From the NCBI GenBank assembly GCA_009731375.1, contig BJOX01000323.1, positions 468,384 through 532,383 of the forward strand: a DNA stretch of 64,000 nt. Reading direction: 5' to 3'. This document shows positions 33,601-43,290 of this stretch, one piece after another. Within the stretch, counting starts at the first letter, position 1; each line of letters starts with the position of its first letter. Below the pieces are notes generated by a model. The model saw only the letters and a program-made list of their open reading frames with translations, made no database searches and had not been told where the DNA came from. The position numbers and the translations under genes were made by a program. Source of the DNA: Paulinella micropora. Its lineage: Eukaryota; Cercozoa; Imbricatea; Euglyphida.

Positions 33601-36490
33601 CCTTGGGATCTTTATAAATGATATCTTTGAGCGTATTAAACGCCTGCAAAGCCTCCTCATCCCACTTCTCAAAGTCTCCAAAATCAATCATCTTCTCCAG
33701 CTTAGCCCGAGTTGCACCCCAATCGGGTATGAACTGGCTGTAGTACTGTGCCATCGCAAGAAAAGAGTGTAACTCCGTGCGATTCTTTGGCAACTGTCTA
33801 CTCATGATCTCCTCCCTCTTTTCGCGCGATATCGAGACCCTATTATGAGAAATCTCGTAACCCAAATACGTCACACTTGTCCTGGCAAGCTGACATTTCT
33901 TTAGGTTGCATTTCAGGCCAAAAGCTCCGATGCGCCTGAAGACATCTGACAAGTGATCGATATGCTCTTCCATTGTGTTAGAGTATACGATGATGTCATC
34001 GATGTAACAAAATGCATATTCTCCCGCCTTCTGTCCTCTCCTTCTCATAAAACCATCCTCCGACTGGTCGTCATATTGACCGCTCAACATCTTCTGCATC
34101 GCCTTCTGAAAGAGCCCCGGGGCCTGTTTGAGTCCCATTGGAAGCACCTTCCACTGGTATATTTCCATACCCACAACGAATGCAGTCAGCCATCTGGATT
34201 TCTCGTCCAGTGGTATCTGCCAGAAGCCGTTCTTAAGGTCAATGACCGAATAGAATTTAGCATTCCGCAGCACCCTTCTGCCTTCTTCTAAGGTCGGCAG
34301 AGGATTTCTCTCTTCCTCTAGCACCTTATTCACACGGGCATAATTGATCGTCAAGCGCCATTCTCCTCCTGGCTTAGGGACGATTTTCGGTTGAGAGACA
34401 ATTGGAGATGTAGATCTCTCAATAAAGTCCTCATCGAGCAACTGTCTCACATTCTCCTCCGCTATTTTTGCCTCATGTATGCTCAAATTTGCCCTCCGTG
34501 GTGCCGGAGATGGCTCCGCACCCGGTATCTTGTAAATGACAGCAGTGAAGTCATCCGACTTTACACCACCTGCCCGAGGAGGGTCGAAAATTTCTCTGTA
34601 CGCCTCCATCTTAGCTTTGAGAAACGCCTTCTCTCTCTCCGAACCCACTCCTTCTTCTAAAATTTTCCGCGCCGCCGCTTGGAAATCTTCCTCCGACATC
34701 TTCTTATGCTCCTTGAGGGGCGCTAAGTCCTCCTCCAAACTCAAATCTTCCTCGGACAAATCGTCTAGTCCCGTTCTTTCATACGTGACTGTGTCCGGCT
34801 CATCATCATGACCCAGCCCGACAAGCATATCAATAAGGTTCGCGTATTGTATCGGAGCCTTACGGGTGTAGAAACCATCAAAGCATGTGAAAGCTTGAGG
34901 TATCAATTTCAACTTGTCCTGGGCTCTGAGCTTTTGCTTGTATGCACTGCTCTGCTCCCGAGACCCGAGTCGACAAGCCACCACTAACTGTTGCTTGCGA
35001 GAAGGAACAGGTATAGGATGATCAATAAGCCGGTCCCTTATCTCCTGTGCCCAGATCGCCTTCTCATTGTATGGCAGAATGACAGTATACGGCTTGTTAC
35101 TCTCAAATAGAGTCCGTAGACACTTTTTCACTTTAGTCAATGAGCGCGGCCAGGTAGGCACATTGCCCCAAAAGTTCGTGATAAAAGTTTTAATGTCATC
35201 CGCTGGAGTATCGGGGATACGCCCCTTCCTCCTTGGCACAAACGCCTCTCTCTTCTCATCTGACACCTTCGCATGGTAACAGTAGCCATTAGTAATATGG
35301 ACATCTGCCCCGCCACCTTCTGCGAATCTGGCCAACGACGGGCACTGTTTCGCAACACATATTATCTCCTCATTACGCGCTACGACTAAGTCATCAATAG
35401 ACTTTCTGTCCCATGCGGGAATCGTAACCGTATACGCCTGCATCTCCGTCTCCCAATTGTCGGTCCAGGTCAGTTCCTCCGGCACTGTGACATAGGGGTG
35501 TACATAGGCTTCAGTTGCCTCATGTACGAAGGCCAACTTTTTCCTCTCCGTTGCTAGACTCAGCTCAAAAGCCTCGTATGAGTCAGTAGCAGTCATCGGA
35601 TTAATATCCTCCTCCTCTCCATTCTTCACTCCATAAATCACCCGCCGTGCGGCGCAATCGATCACAGCCCCCATCGTAGCCAATTGGTCATACGACAGCA
35701 GGATTGAACCGTGGTAATCGGGGACAACATAGAGGTCCGCACGATATACTCGACCGGATTTCAATTTGAAAATTAATGTGACGATGCCCGTAATTTCCGT
35801 ACGGCTGCCTACCCCTTTTAGGGTCCCCTTTGTTTTTCTAATGTTTTTGTCCACCCATGTCCGGTGACTATTCAAAAACTTCTGGCCGACAATATTAATA
35901 TTCGCCATCGTATCATTACCAACTTTTAATGTGGTTTGTAAAGTTTCACAAAAGAGGTCAGTGTAGCATAGCGCGTCTGGTCTATGTAAACTAGCCGCTA
36001 GCACATGAATTTTTCGTTCTAGGGTTTTGAGTCTAAGCTCAAGTTCCTTGTCCTCTTCTCGTTCTCCCCCCTTTTCCGCCAACTTAACTTCTTGAGTCTC
36101 CGGGGCTTCCGGTATCTCGAGTGTCTTTTGGACAGAGTCTGGTACACCGAGTGTACTCGTGTCTATAGCAGAGACTATTGAGTCCTTTGGCGGGGGTACG
36201 GTCCGCTGCTTCTTCGTAGGAGGAGACCTAGCCTTTGGTTTCGGCTTCCTCTCCTCCATCGCCTTCTTCGCCTTCCTATTCGCATCATTTATCATATTAG
36301 CTCTCGAAGGATCAACTAGCAAGTGCTTACCTTGAGGCTTGTGAGGCTGTGTGCCTTCACCTTCACGTCTGGGAGGAACGGAACCGTTTGTATCCTGTTC
36401 ATCAACAGTAGGCATAACTGTGACTGTCGGATTAAAAAGAACAGTTTTTATCTCCTTCTCTCTCTTCTTTTCCTCTCTCTTCTCCTCCCG
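30668..36490 (-). CDS. pol: Retroelement Pol polyprotein (PR-RT-RNase H-IN)
   Basis: The first ATG is at 36415 (1915 residues), but the frame is open from the gag stop at 36491. In order: a retropepsin-like region with D168-T169-M170 (the usual Gly is Met); reverse transcriptase with LPMGLKQAPGLFQ and catalytic YIDD at 804-807; RNase H starting VDTDAS at about 955; an HHCC zinc region near 1280-1310; and an integrase core with D near 1343, D near 1402 and E 36 residues later (GKIERVHR). A charged C-terminus follows. This is Ty3/gypsy order. No stop or frameshift was seen, so it looks recently active. Whether the protease is active with DTM is uncertain. Confidence 0.9.
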   Translation of the reverse strand, partial: REEKREEKKREKEIKTVLFNPTVTVMPTVDEQDTNGSVPPRREGEGTQPHKPQGKHLLVDPSRANMINDANRKAKKAMEERKPKPKARSPPTKKQRTVPPPKDSIVSAIDTSTLGVPDSVQKTLEIPEAPETQEVKLAEKGGEREEDKELELRLKTLERKIHVLAASLHRPDALCYTDLFCETLQTTLKVGNDTMANINIVGQKFLNSHRTWVDKNIRKTKGTLKGVGSRTEITGIVTLIFKLKSGRVYRADLYVVPDYHGSILLSYDQLATMGAVIDCAARRVIYGVKNGEEEDINPMTATDSYEAFELSLATERKKLAFVHEATEAYVHPYVTVPEELTWTDNWETEMQAYTVTIPAWDRKSIDDLVVARNEEIICVAKQCPSLARFAEGGGADVHITNGYCYHAKVSDEKREAFVPRRKGRIPDTPADDIKTFITNFWGNVPTWPRSLTKVKKCLRTLFESNKPYTVILPYNEKAIWAQEIRDRLIDHPIPVPSRKQQLVVACRLGSREQSSAYKQKLRAQDKLKLIPQAFTCFDGFYTRKAPIQYANLIDMLVGLGHDDEPDTVTYERTGLDDLSEEDLSLEEDLAPLKEHKKMSEEDFQAAARKILEEGVGSEREKAFLKAKMEAYREIFDPPRAGGVKSDDFTAVIYKIPGAEPSPAPRRANLSIHEAKIAEENVRQLLDEDFIERSTSPIVSQPKIVPKPGGEWRLTINYARVNKVLEEERNPLPTLEEGRRVLRNAKFYSVIDLKNGFWQIPLDEKSRWLTAFVVGMEIYQWKVLPMGLKQAPGLFQKAMQKMLSGQYDDQSEDGFMRRRGQKAGEYAFCYIDDIIVYSNTMEEHIDHLSDVFRRIGAFGLKCNLKKCQLARTSVTYLGYEISHNRVSISREKREEIMSRQLPKNRTELHSFLAMAQYYSQFIPDWGATRAKLEKMIDFGDFEKWDEEALQAFNTLKDIIYKDPKDGGLVLMMPDFTKPFVVDTDASKFAIGAVLQQEDEEKKLRPIMFISRKLCAAERNYCTRQREALAVVWALKRLREYLWGGPLFTVRTDHHNLLWLMNHEQTGRLARWQAFLSCFNFTMVYLPGKRNVVADSLSRLEFQSEVSALVSSVEMMDLSTDKVYEVSHIEAMQMARGVRYDRTGLRYSPQGPEHGICCEAHVLEDAEWSYEAYENAKANIKEEEETTEVCTEPPQENRSELDEDPERVGVRLEDGTIHIASPTAWRQQQATDPEFKELITLYKNPNELKKTPQIKDQMKEMAWRDGLLWYKGQHGKFASQPDKWTLWVPEKLRRFIYVAAHNCPLLAHPGRQRTHWFIARRFWWKGMKEEIDREVDACIPCKTTKTPLNANFGLIGTFPLHAGMFEFLHIDHVGPFPESAEGYRYLLTAIDRATNYVWVVPVKDATGKTTAEALIDRIVSQIGVPRKICSDRGSDFNNEVIDRLSKYYGMKWQYVTAYNPRANGKIERVHRPLKASLKMYCMKKENQRAWVEAAPSFAFAMNCLPSSALGGARSSVSPYQLVYGREPNIPTSLLHPKDTWADEDELFGMRLRAKMEAEQIVAAHREAERRKTDAQGVRQAHLDQVRFQVGDIVLLYHPQVPKGVSSKLFTHWKGPYQIMEQMGPLNYKIRGRGKVQIVNVRRLIKYDPFLLEDESVEEALKRMKEDFKEVPPIQKEDTLEEENAYRAPVTEKEETEKESKEDSNRKSAAGTQSKAPIVRGGTKEKFTEAQRRRAQNDLIFDQPRKVARSTRATDVHGGGGEKDTNPNAGNVDIRHVRWKEGEAIAAIKWVRDAFYLLRPAESHVADDTLSDLYLMRAVAVPQTTRAARTSKRSLAAKTIQPVLHFWRSMDPVEDPKARQYLPVYKDAKNLETWDDTITLRDKDHTAWTIQSLPRGVLDIPFDLSLGAIPNKIWDILEESKFDLTFVGGPPPGKGVRARRRRQ

Positions 36491-36493
36491 TCA
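36491..36493 (-). other. In-frame UGA between gag and pol (readthrough candidate)
   Basis: Gag ends GAC-TGA-CGG. Pol continues in the same phase with no other stop before its first ATG 25 codons later. UGA followed by C is a leaky context in eukaryotes (general knowledge). Confidence 0.65.
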
Positions 36494-39001
36494 GTCTACG
36501 ACGACAACACGCTCACCTGAGCCGGTGTCTTCGTCTTGACGTCCCCCCTCCGTAGCGGTATAAGCTTGCTGGGGGTAGTTGGAGCTGGAACTGGTGCTAT
36601 AATTCCAGTATCCGTGTCCTCTGGGAGGGCGCGCTGGGGTCCGTCCTCCCCTTCCACGAAAGCCTCGTCCTCGTGGTGCCGCCCCTCTTGGTGTCCCTCG
36701 GGACCCTCGTGACGATCCTCTCGTCTCTCCTCCTCCTCTAGTCGGCGCCTTTGATCGGCCCGATGTCTCTCTCTTCTCCCTTCTCTTCATTCTGTCAAGG
36801 AAGTAAATGATGGCCTCCCGGAACTCCGCATCCGAGACCATATTCGCATTCCACCTCCCCTCCTCCAACTCCTTCTTGTACATGGCGTACATGGTCTTTT
36901 TCATGCCTTCGAGCTCTCTAAGGAAAAGATTTCGCTGCCTATCATCAAGAGAGTCGTGGCTGAAGAGGCAATTGCCTACTCCTTTCTGTGCCTCATGCTT
37001 ACACGCCATGTGTGAAAAATAGCGGTAGCACGGCGTCGGCTCATCTCTCCCCCTCTTGAGACCTGCCGTTCGAGTTGCATGTGCTGCTTGAGCACCTCCA
37101 ACCCCCTGTGTCGCGGCACTGGAGAATGACTCGGTGGCCGTGTCCAATTCGGAACACGCGTCGAGCACCTCCTTGAACAGGTCGCCCGGCGGAGTAGCCG
37201 CTACAGTCCTCTCGTATATATTCGTTTCTAAAAAATCCGCCGTCTTCACCGCCGTGAAGGTCGGACAGGACTGTATGATCCTTGCGAGCTTGCTCGGGTG
37301 TCGTGTACACAAAGCACTCAGGAAGTACAAAATGATAGACTTCCGGCTATAAAAGAGCCCGTACTTGGCGCTGACCTCAGTGAGGATCGCTGCCAACCTC
37401 GTGCCAATGCCCAGCCCTTCGTTCACCTCTTGAAAAATCTCAAACCCAATCAAAGTACCAGTGCACAGGTGCTGATACCCATGAGTTTTAAAGTATTGCA
37501 AGAGGACGGCAACTGGCACCGTGCATTGCAGGTCTGAGGCTGCTCTCCTAGCCGCCACCTCTACCGCTCTCATCGCCTTGTACTCCCCAACATCAAACCC
37601 TTGTGTGATGATTGATGGGTCCAACAAGGTGTACAACGCCTCATACTCCTGTGTTTCGTCCGTTGGATGCTGCTTCATACAAGCATCAATTCTTCTGAGC
37701 TTGTCTCGAAGGTTCGCATCCGTGTCCTTCTGACTCGCTGTCTCTGCATACAGCGTCAGAGCAGTGGCATCGGACTTTGTATATTTTTGGAAGGCCTGTA
37801 TGATAGCCTGTCTGTCCTTTTTGTCATTACTGTTGACAATGACAGTGGTAGGCGCTGAGCTAGTCGCAGGGGCCGAAGGGGCTGTGTGGGCTGACGGGGC
37901 GGAGCGGCCCGAGGGAGCCATATAAGATCCAGAGGAATATTTCGGTCCCTTTGTTCCCGCCGCCTTGGCTAATGCAATCTTTGCCTCCATCTCCTTCTTT
38001 TCTTTCTCAGCCGCTAGCTCTTTGATATACAGCTCTTGGGCATGATGAAAAAAAGACAGGATCTCAGCTGCCTTCCGAAGGAACAAGGCCTTCTCCGCCA
38101 ACTCCTTCTCTCCCGCTTTATTGGTGGGGGGTGGTGCGGCCGTCCCCTCCAAGATCGTATGATCCTTCGTGAAGACCCACCTCTTCCATGCGTCATCCTT
38201 CACCAAGGCCGCATGCAGCTTCTTCATCCTCGTCACCCCTCCAGCTTCGCCTTCTATTTCCCTCAGGGCCGGGTGAAGGTCCCTGCCAAACTGGGTGTGT
38301 TGGAGTTTACCCAGGTCCACTAACTTGGCCTCCATAAGTTTCAGAGACACATCCATGACATTGATCTGTCCTTTTGGATTCCTGAACTTAAACTCCTTTT
38401 CCACTCTCTTTATTGAATCAATGTCCTGACCAGGATCGAGCAACCTAGCCAGTGCTCTTGTGTTCCATGGCAGCACAGTCTTTCCAGTCTGGTACTCAAA
38501 GAGTATAGCACACTCAAACACTGTCCATGAGAGGTCGAGTAGCTCCAGTAAAGACATATTGTCCCCAAATGAGACATGTTGCACCTGTAACTGTGCACCG
38601 TCGTCTCTGAGGAATTCTGCCAGAGGCAGAGCTTGCCTTGGGAGAGGGTAACAGATGTCCTCCTTCTTCAAGGGTTGTCCCCATCGCATTTCTTGGGGAA
38701 TGTATAGCCATTTATAGGCCTCATCCTTCCCTTTCTTCTCCTCAAACTCCTTCTTACTTAGTTTGCCATATTCGGCCACAAACCTCGCTTCCTCTCCTCC
38801 CTTCTCCTCCTCCTCGACTTCCTCTGCTCCTCCTGTGTCAAAGGAAGGCGCAGTAAAAAATTGATTCTCTGCTCCTCCTGTGTCAAAGGAAGGTGCCAGA
38901 TCTCCTCCTTCTGCATGAGGGTCAACGAACTCCTCTTCGTTTCCTGGGGTTCGCTCACTCTCCCCCCCTCCTTCCTGCCAGTCTTCAGACCTAGTAGACA
39001 T
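36494..39001 (-). CDS. gag: Retroelement Gag with CCCH zinc finger and RGG tail
   Basis: 836 residues from ATG 39001. The N-terminus has an acidic repeat, APSFDTGGAE, present twice. The middle is helical, with an Ala/Pro/Ser linker. Near the C-terminus C658-x8-C667-x10-C678-x3-H682 forms a CCCH finger, not the usual CCHC knuckle, followed by an RGG/RGRGG-rich tail that should bind RNA. It ends at the UGA discussed above, in frame with pol. The position before pol and the RNA-binding end support the Gag call; the capsid part shows no motif I can name. Confidence 0.8.
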
Positions 39002-39778
39002 GGACGCTGAAGGAATACGGATGAGACAGAGTTGTTTCTACCCCGTAATTGCTCTGTTCGTCTATGAGGAACGAATAGAGAGAAAAAACGAAAAGACAGT
39101 ATAGAGAGAGAGCGTCTCACCTCTATGTCTTATGTGTTTTTTTTTTTTTTTTTTTTTTTTTTGTGAGAAAGAAGTAATCTGTACGACTTTCTCTGAAAAT
39201 TTGATCTCCTTCTCCACTCCTCTTTTCTTTTTCTCTTTTTGTTGTTGTATCTGTTATGAGGTACGAGGACCTATGTACAGATAATGTCAAAGAGGCTAGA
39301 GAAGCACTCCTTGAGAAGTCGACTTGTCGTCTGACACTTGTTCAGACCTATTGTCGAAAGACAGTCAGAGATTTGCAAAAATACTCTGATGTGTGTGGTT
39401 TGAGAGGCAACAAAGTGCACAGACTTGAAAGGTAGAGTACTACGCTCGTGTCCTTCAAGTTTGTTTGTATCTGTGAGTGTTTGTTTGTACGTCTGTTGAC
39501 CTACTCTGTCTCTGTCTCAAGAGAGAACAAAAGAACAGCTACGAGGTCTGGTGTCTGGCCTCCTTGTGAGGACACAGATACAGGCTGTGGAGAGGGTACT
39601 GAGACACCTACTCACAAACGCCTAGACGTCTAGTTTTGCAAAAAGAGCTGTGTGGGGATGTGCTGGAGTATTTGTTTTTTGAGACACCTACTCAGAAGAG
39701 ATATGTCTGTCCAATTTTTCTTTCTGCTGTGCCAAAAACAAGCCAGAAAAGAAATCAGCCTTGTGCTGCTGACTCCAA

Positions 39779-40025
39779 TGTTACAATCCCCGAAGATAGC
39801 TCAATAAAAAGTCGGTAATACAACCAGACACAAATCCCCAAAAGAGAATGATGTCTCGTTATATTAGCTCAGTGAAGCCGAAAAGAAAACGGCAACAGAC
39901 CAAGGTTAAAATGGCATTAGGTCAAATCCGGCCAAACGATATTGAAAATAATGGGAAAAAACTAGGTGCACCTGACACCAGAAAAAGGGTACTTTTTACC
40001 GGCTATCCGGGGGGTGATGCCTACA
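39779..40025 (+). repeat. 248-bp direct duplication, right copy
   Basis: 247 bp matching 29629-29876; it resumes the interrupted viral gene. Confidence 0.95.
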
Positions 40026-40177
40026 CAACTTATTTAAAAGAGACTAGTATCACTGAAATCAAGGTTAATGTGAGTGAAGAAATAGCGAATGCTACATGTA
40101 CAGAAGAAGGATGTATATTAAAGAAAGAAGTTGTTCTTCAAATGGAAAATATGCACACAAAAACATTAAAAATGTAG
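39848..40177 (+). pseudogene. Continuation of the interrupted element 2 gene
   Basis: Open from ATG 39848, starting MMSRYISSVKPKRKRQQ and passing through LGAPDTRKRVLFTGYPGGDA, then Thr/Glu-rich sequence with one CxxxxC. The part from 40026 on is missing from the left copy. The stop at 40175 is probably not original, because the sequence runs straight into an FGKYKG-domain remnant in another frame. Function unknown. Confidence 0.5.
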
Positions 40178-40270
40178 CCAAGATTGATAAACCATATCTT
40201 GAATGGTTAGTTTAACAGCAGTGGTGCCAAAATGTGGATGACATAAAAAATCTTATAATGATATTTTATT
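40146..40270 (+). pseudogene. Second FGKYKG-domain remnant
   Basis: KNVAKIDKPYLEWLV, TAA, QQWCQNVDDIKN matches the C-terminal half of the gene at 29081-29311. It is followed by AATGATATTTTATTCA, the same first arm of the junction module seen after the intact copy. A duplication of gene plus module arm is likely. Confidence 0.6.
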
Positions 40271-40398
40271 CAATTAATTTTTTTTTGCTTTATTGGTCTT
40301 CTATGAACTTAGCGATAACATTAACATTTGAACTATTATTGGCAGTTCCAACGGATTTCTGTGTAAAATTCAATACATCACTAGGTGACAGATATATA

Positions 40399-41532
40399 TC
40401 AATTTCTAAGATTTATTTGTTGAGTTGATTGAGAATTTACGTAAAGTTTAAAAATTGTTGTTCCGTTGGCAACTGCACTCGCCTTTGTATCAGTATCTAC
40501 AATTGAATACTTAGTATCAACATCTGCAAAACCCGCTCCAGTTAGTGTTCCATTCAATACCATTCTTACTACACACGCCTTACTATCTTCATTCGTAATA
40601 CTTATCAAAGTTGGATAAACATTTGAATAATTTGTTAAATTAGCACCGCCCGCATCAAATGTTGCTTTATTCCTGATACTAATAATAGTTCTTTCAGTTG
40701 TGTTTGCTGCTTTACTTCCTTCCACTTCGTTTGTTACACTTGTGTTTATTGTATTACTTCCTTTAACAAATAATCCAACACTCGCTGTTTTAAGAGTTTG
40801 AATTCCGATAGCAGCCTCATTCCTCATTAGTGAAGTAAATGGTAAAGTAGTGTTTCTTAGACTTACACCTGTGTTGGCATTCGCATACTTAATAGTATGG
40901 AGTTATTGAAATTCGCCTGTCGTAGGATTTTCAATAGAAAACCTTATAGCACCAAATCCTAAATATTGAAAGTGAATTTGGAATACATTTCCTTTACTCC
41001 AATCAATAACAGATATATCTTTTGTTCCATTGCATGGTCATCCCAGTTTGCTTGTTGAATAAAAGTTATAGCCCCTCCTTTGGCTTGTAGAATACGCATC
41101 CTGACATCAGTTTTATAAAAATAAAAACTATTTGAAAAATCACTTTCACCAATTCCTACACACGAATAATAGGCTTTTGTGTCATCAGTTGTCCATATAG
41201 CAGTGAAGCGACCAACAACTCCCATACCAGTCCGATATTTTATTCTTCTTTTACTTGTTAGGATAGCATTCGCCGTGTTATCTGCTTGAGTTTTTTATTT
41301 TGCCATATTATTCAAAAATGACACAGAAGATTTTGTTTCTGTTTTAGTCCATACCCTTATATTAATATTGTATGGAAAGATTCCTGAACAACTGGAGTTA
41401 ATTGTCCAACTAGTGTTCTCCAAAAGCAGTTTTCATATTATCAGTTTTAATACCACCATCATATCCGACCCTGATGTTTAAAAAATCTCCGTCTGGATTT
41501 TGTGTGATTAAATTTCTCTGGTGTGTAGTCAT
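40399..41532 (-). pseudogene. Virion adhesin-like protein, decayed
   Basis: It starts MTTHQRNLITQNPDGDFLNI at 41532. The coding sense passes through at least three frames, with in-frame TAA near 41297 and 40903, to TGA 40399. Conserved-looking blocks include WTKTETKSSVSFLN, GRFTAIWTTDDTKAYY and a Thr/Asn-rich beta-type C-terminus. Its place at the start of the leftward structural cluster and its beta-rich sequence suggest a receptor-binding or minor virion protein. No exact family recognised. The TGA overlaps a GATATATATC sequence like the border of the junction modules. Confidence 0.55.
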
Positions 41533-41622
41533 TGTTTTTGTTTTCGACTACCTCAAAAACAAATGTGTTATATTGAATGAAAAAAAAATAAATCTAAATT
41601 TTTTTTAAATTTTTTCTGCAGT

Positions 41623-43088
41623 TTATGAAATGGAAATTATATTTGACTTAACCTGAACCTCCCGCTGAGTGATTGCTACGCTTACGTGCTGATGAGCATT
41701 ATTCTGTGTAGTGCTAATGAACTCCCATCTCCTCTCATTGGAAAGGTCAAGCTTGCTAACTTCATTTCGGTCTTTGCTCCACGGCGGGCGGGTATTATCC
41801 CAAGTATCAACCCAGAACCAGTTGTATTGATACACATTTGAATTCATTAAAACAGAACATTCAAGTTTAGGTTTCAAGCACATATAATCTTCACAACTAG
41901 CGGGAAATATTTTAAATTCCTAAAGTCGTGCCCCGTCAAGTGTGGTGTGAAAACTGGTAGTCTCAGCGTTTGCTCTGTTATCAATATCATAAGCGGTATT
42001 CTTGTTTTCTGTGTTGTTAAAGTGTGTGTGATAAATTTTCTTCAACCTTTTACCGTGTCCCCTATCAAAGCGGAGAATGATATTTTGTGTAGTGGATTGA
42101 GCAATCGAATTTTTATAAACATAAGGATAATCAATATTAAAACTCATACCTTCAGCACTCGCCACCTTTTGTTGAATTAATTGAATGACATCGGGATTAG
42201 TTTCTACAGCAAGGAACAAGTTAAGATTAGAAACACTTGCATTACCACCTGCAGCAACAACCGCTCCGCCAGCAATTGATAAGGGGTCATTGTTGTAATA
42301 ATAAATTTTAGGGGTCTGTTGCCATACAATCCTCATATTCAAAATCTCTGGAAACATAATAGTCTTATCTAGGGCGAAAATAGTATTGTAAAGCATACCC
42401 AGATTTATCTTAACACTTATAGAAGGCTCAGCGGAAGTAATAGAACCGCCAGAGAAATACTTAGGCTCGTTGTAAGCGATATTGACGTCAGAGAGTTGCC
42501 CACTTCCATCCGCGATACATGCATCATTATGGCGACTGGCATTAACAACAGGTTCACCAAAAATAGCCTTAACACTTGCGGCAATATCATTACCAGCATC
42601 AGTCATTGTTGTTCTAAAAGTCTCCTTTACTATTTGTGAAGTTGAGACATTAATCTTACTATCTACATTACACTTTTGAAGCATACATCCCGCACCACTT
42701 CCATTATCGTGGTTTTCAAGTGTCAGAAAGTCCTTCATAGAAGTTTCAGCCTTCCAAATAATCTTTGTAAAATTACCAACTTCATTTACATCACACAGAT
42801 AAACACCGCTACGCGTTTGAAGTTGAATTTGTCTAATAGGAACCAAACAATCCATATAGCATTTGTTATAGTTCGCTGCAATTGCTGGTGGGGAATAAGT
42901 AAAACTCAAGACAGAGGGGGATAAGTTAAACGGTCTGCTGATAAGGTCAAAGTTGCTTTCTTGTCCTCTGCGGTAGTAGCAGTAATAGCTCCCGCACCTT
43001 CTCGCAGAGTTAGTTTATTCAAACGATACGAAGCACTGATGTAGTCGGTTCTAGAAAAGTCTAGTTCGCCTCCGTGTTGAGTTGGCAT
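41623..43088 (-). pseudogene. Probable major capsid protein (double jelly-roll), broken
   Basis: ATG 43088 begins MPTQHGGELDFSRTDYISAS. A frameshift near 42910 moves to the main frame, which runs to an in-frame TAG at 41920-41922 and then on to TAA at 41623, about 488 codons in all. LGMLYNTIFALDKTIMFPEI followed by LNMRIVW, and a C-terminus with WVDTW, resemble PLV and virophage capsid proteins (family knowledge). Size, beta-rich sequence and position beside penton, protease and ATPase support the call. A structure comparison would settle it. Confidence 0.65.
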
Positions 43089-43178
43089 GTTTTTAGGTTT
43101 TTTGGCAGTTGTGAAAATTAAGTAATTCACCAGAATATATTTATAGAAAAAATAAATCATTCTAAAATTAAATTAATT

Positions 43179-43290
43179 GATATTTTATTCTGACTTCGTC
43201 ATCATAAAACATCGTAAGCTATTAAAGTTTAAAAAACGATGTTTGACAATAAACGAGAGTGCGTAGCACGAAGTGAAATTGTCAAAAATC
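43179..43290. promoter_or_regulatory. Four-way-junction intergenic module, copy 2
   Basis: GATAT, TTTAT/ATAAA, ACATCG...CGATGT, TTGACAAT/ATTGTCAA, then AAATC (one mismatch). It overlaps the penton stop and leads toward the MCP gene. Confidence 0.65.

Larger units (their letters stand above)
29877..39778 (-). mobile_element. Ty3/gypsy-type retroelement inserted in element 2
   Basis: A 9.9-kb insertion with gag and pol on the minus strand, both fully open. The outer parts (29877-30667 and 39002-39778, each near 0.8 kb) show no repeated LTR sequence to the eye. The left part has a TATATAAAA box and AATAAA on the plus strand; the right part has a long T-run near 39135. GC content and codon use differ strongly from the AT-rich viral genes. 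The insertion is bounded by the 248-bp duplication instead of a 4-6-bp one. Confidence 0.85.

Noticed and set aside
30843-38856. Plus-strand frames across the retroelement
   Set aside because: Shadows of gag and pol; none carries motifs or sensible composition.
29877-39778. LTR pair of the retroelement
   Set aside because: I compared the two 0.8-kb end regions by eye and found no shared block; a software alignment could still find diverged LTRs.
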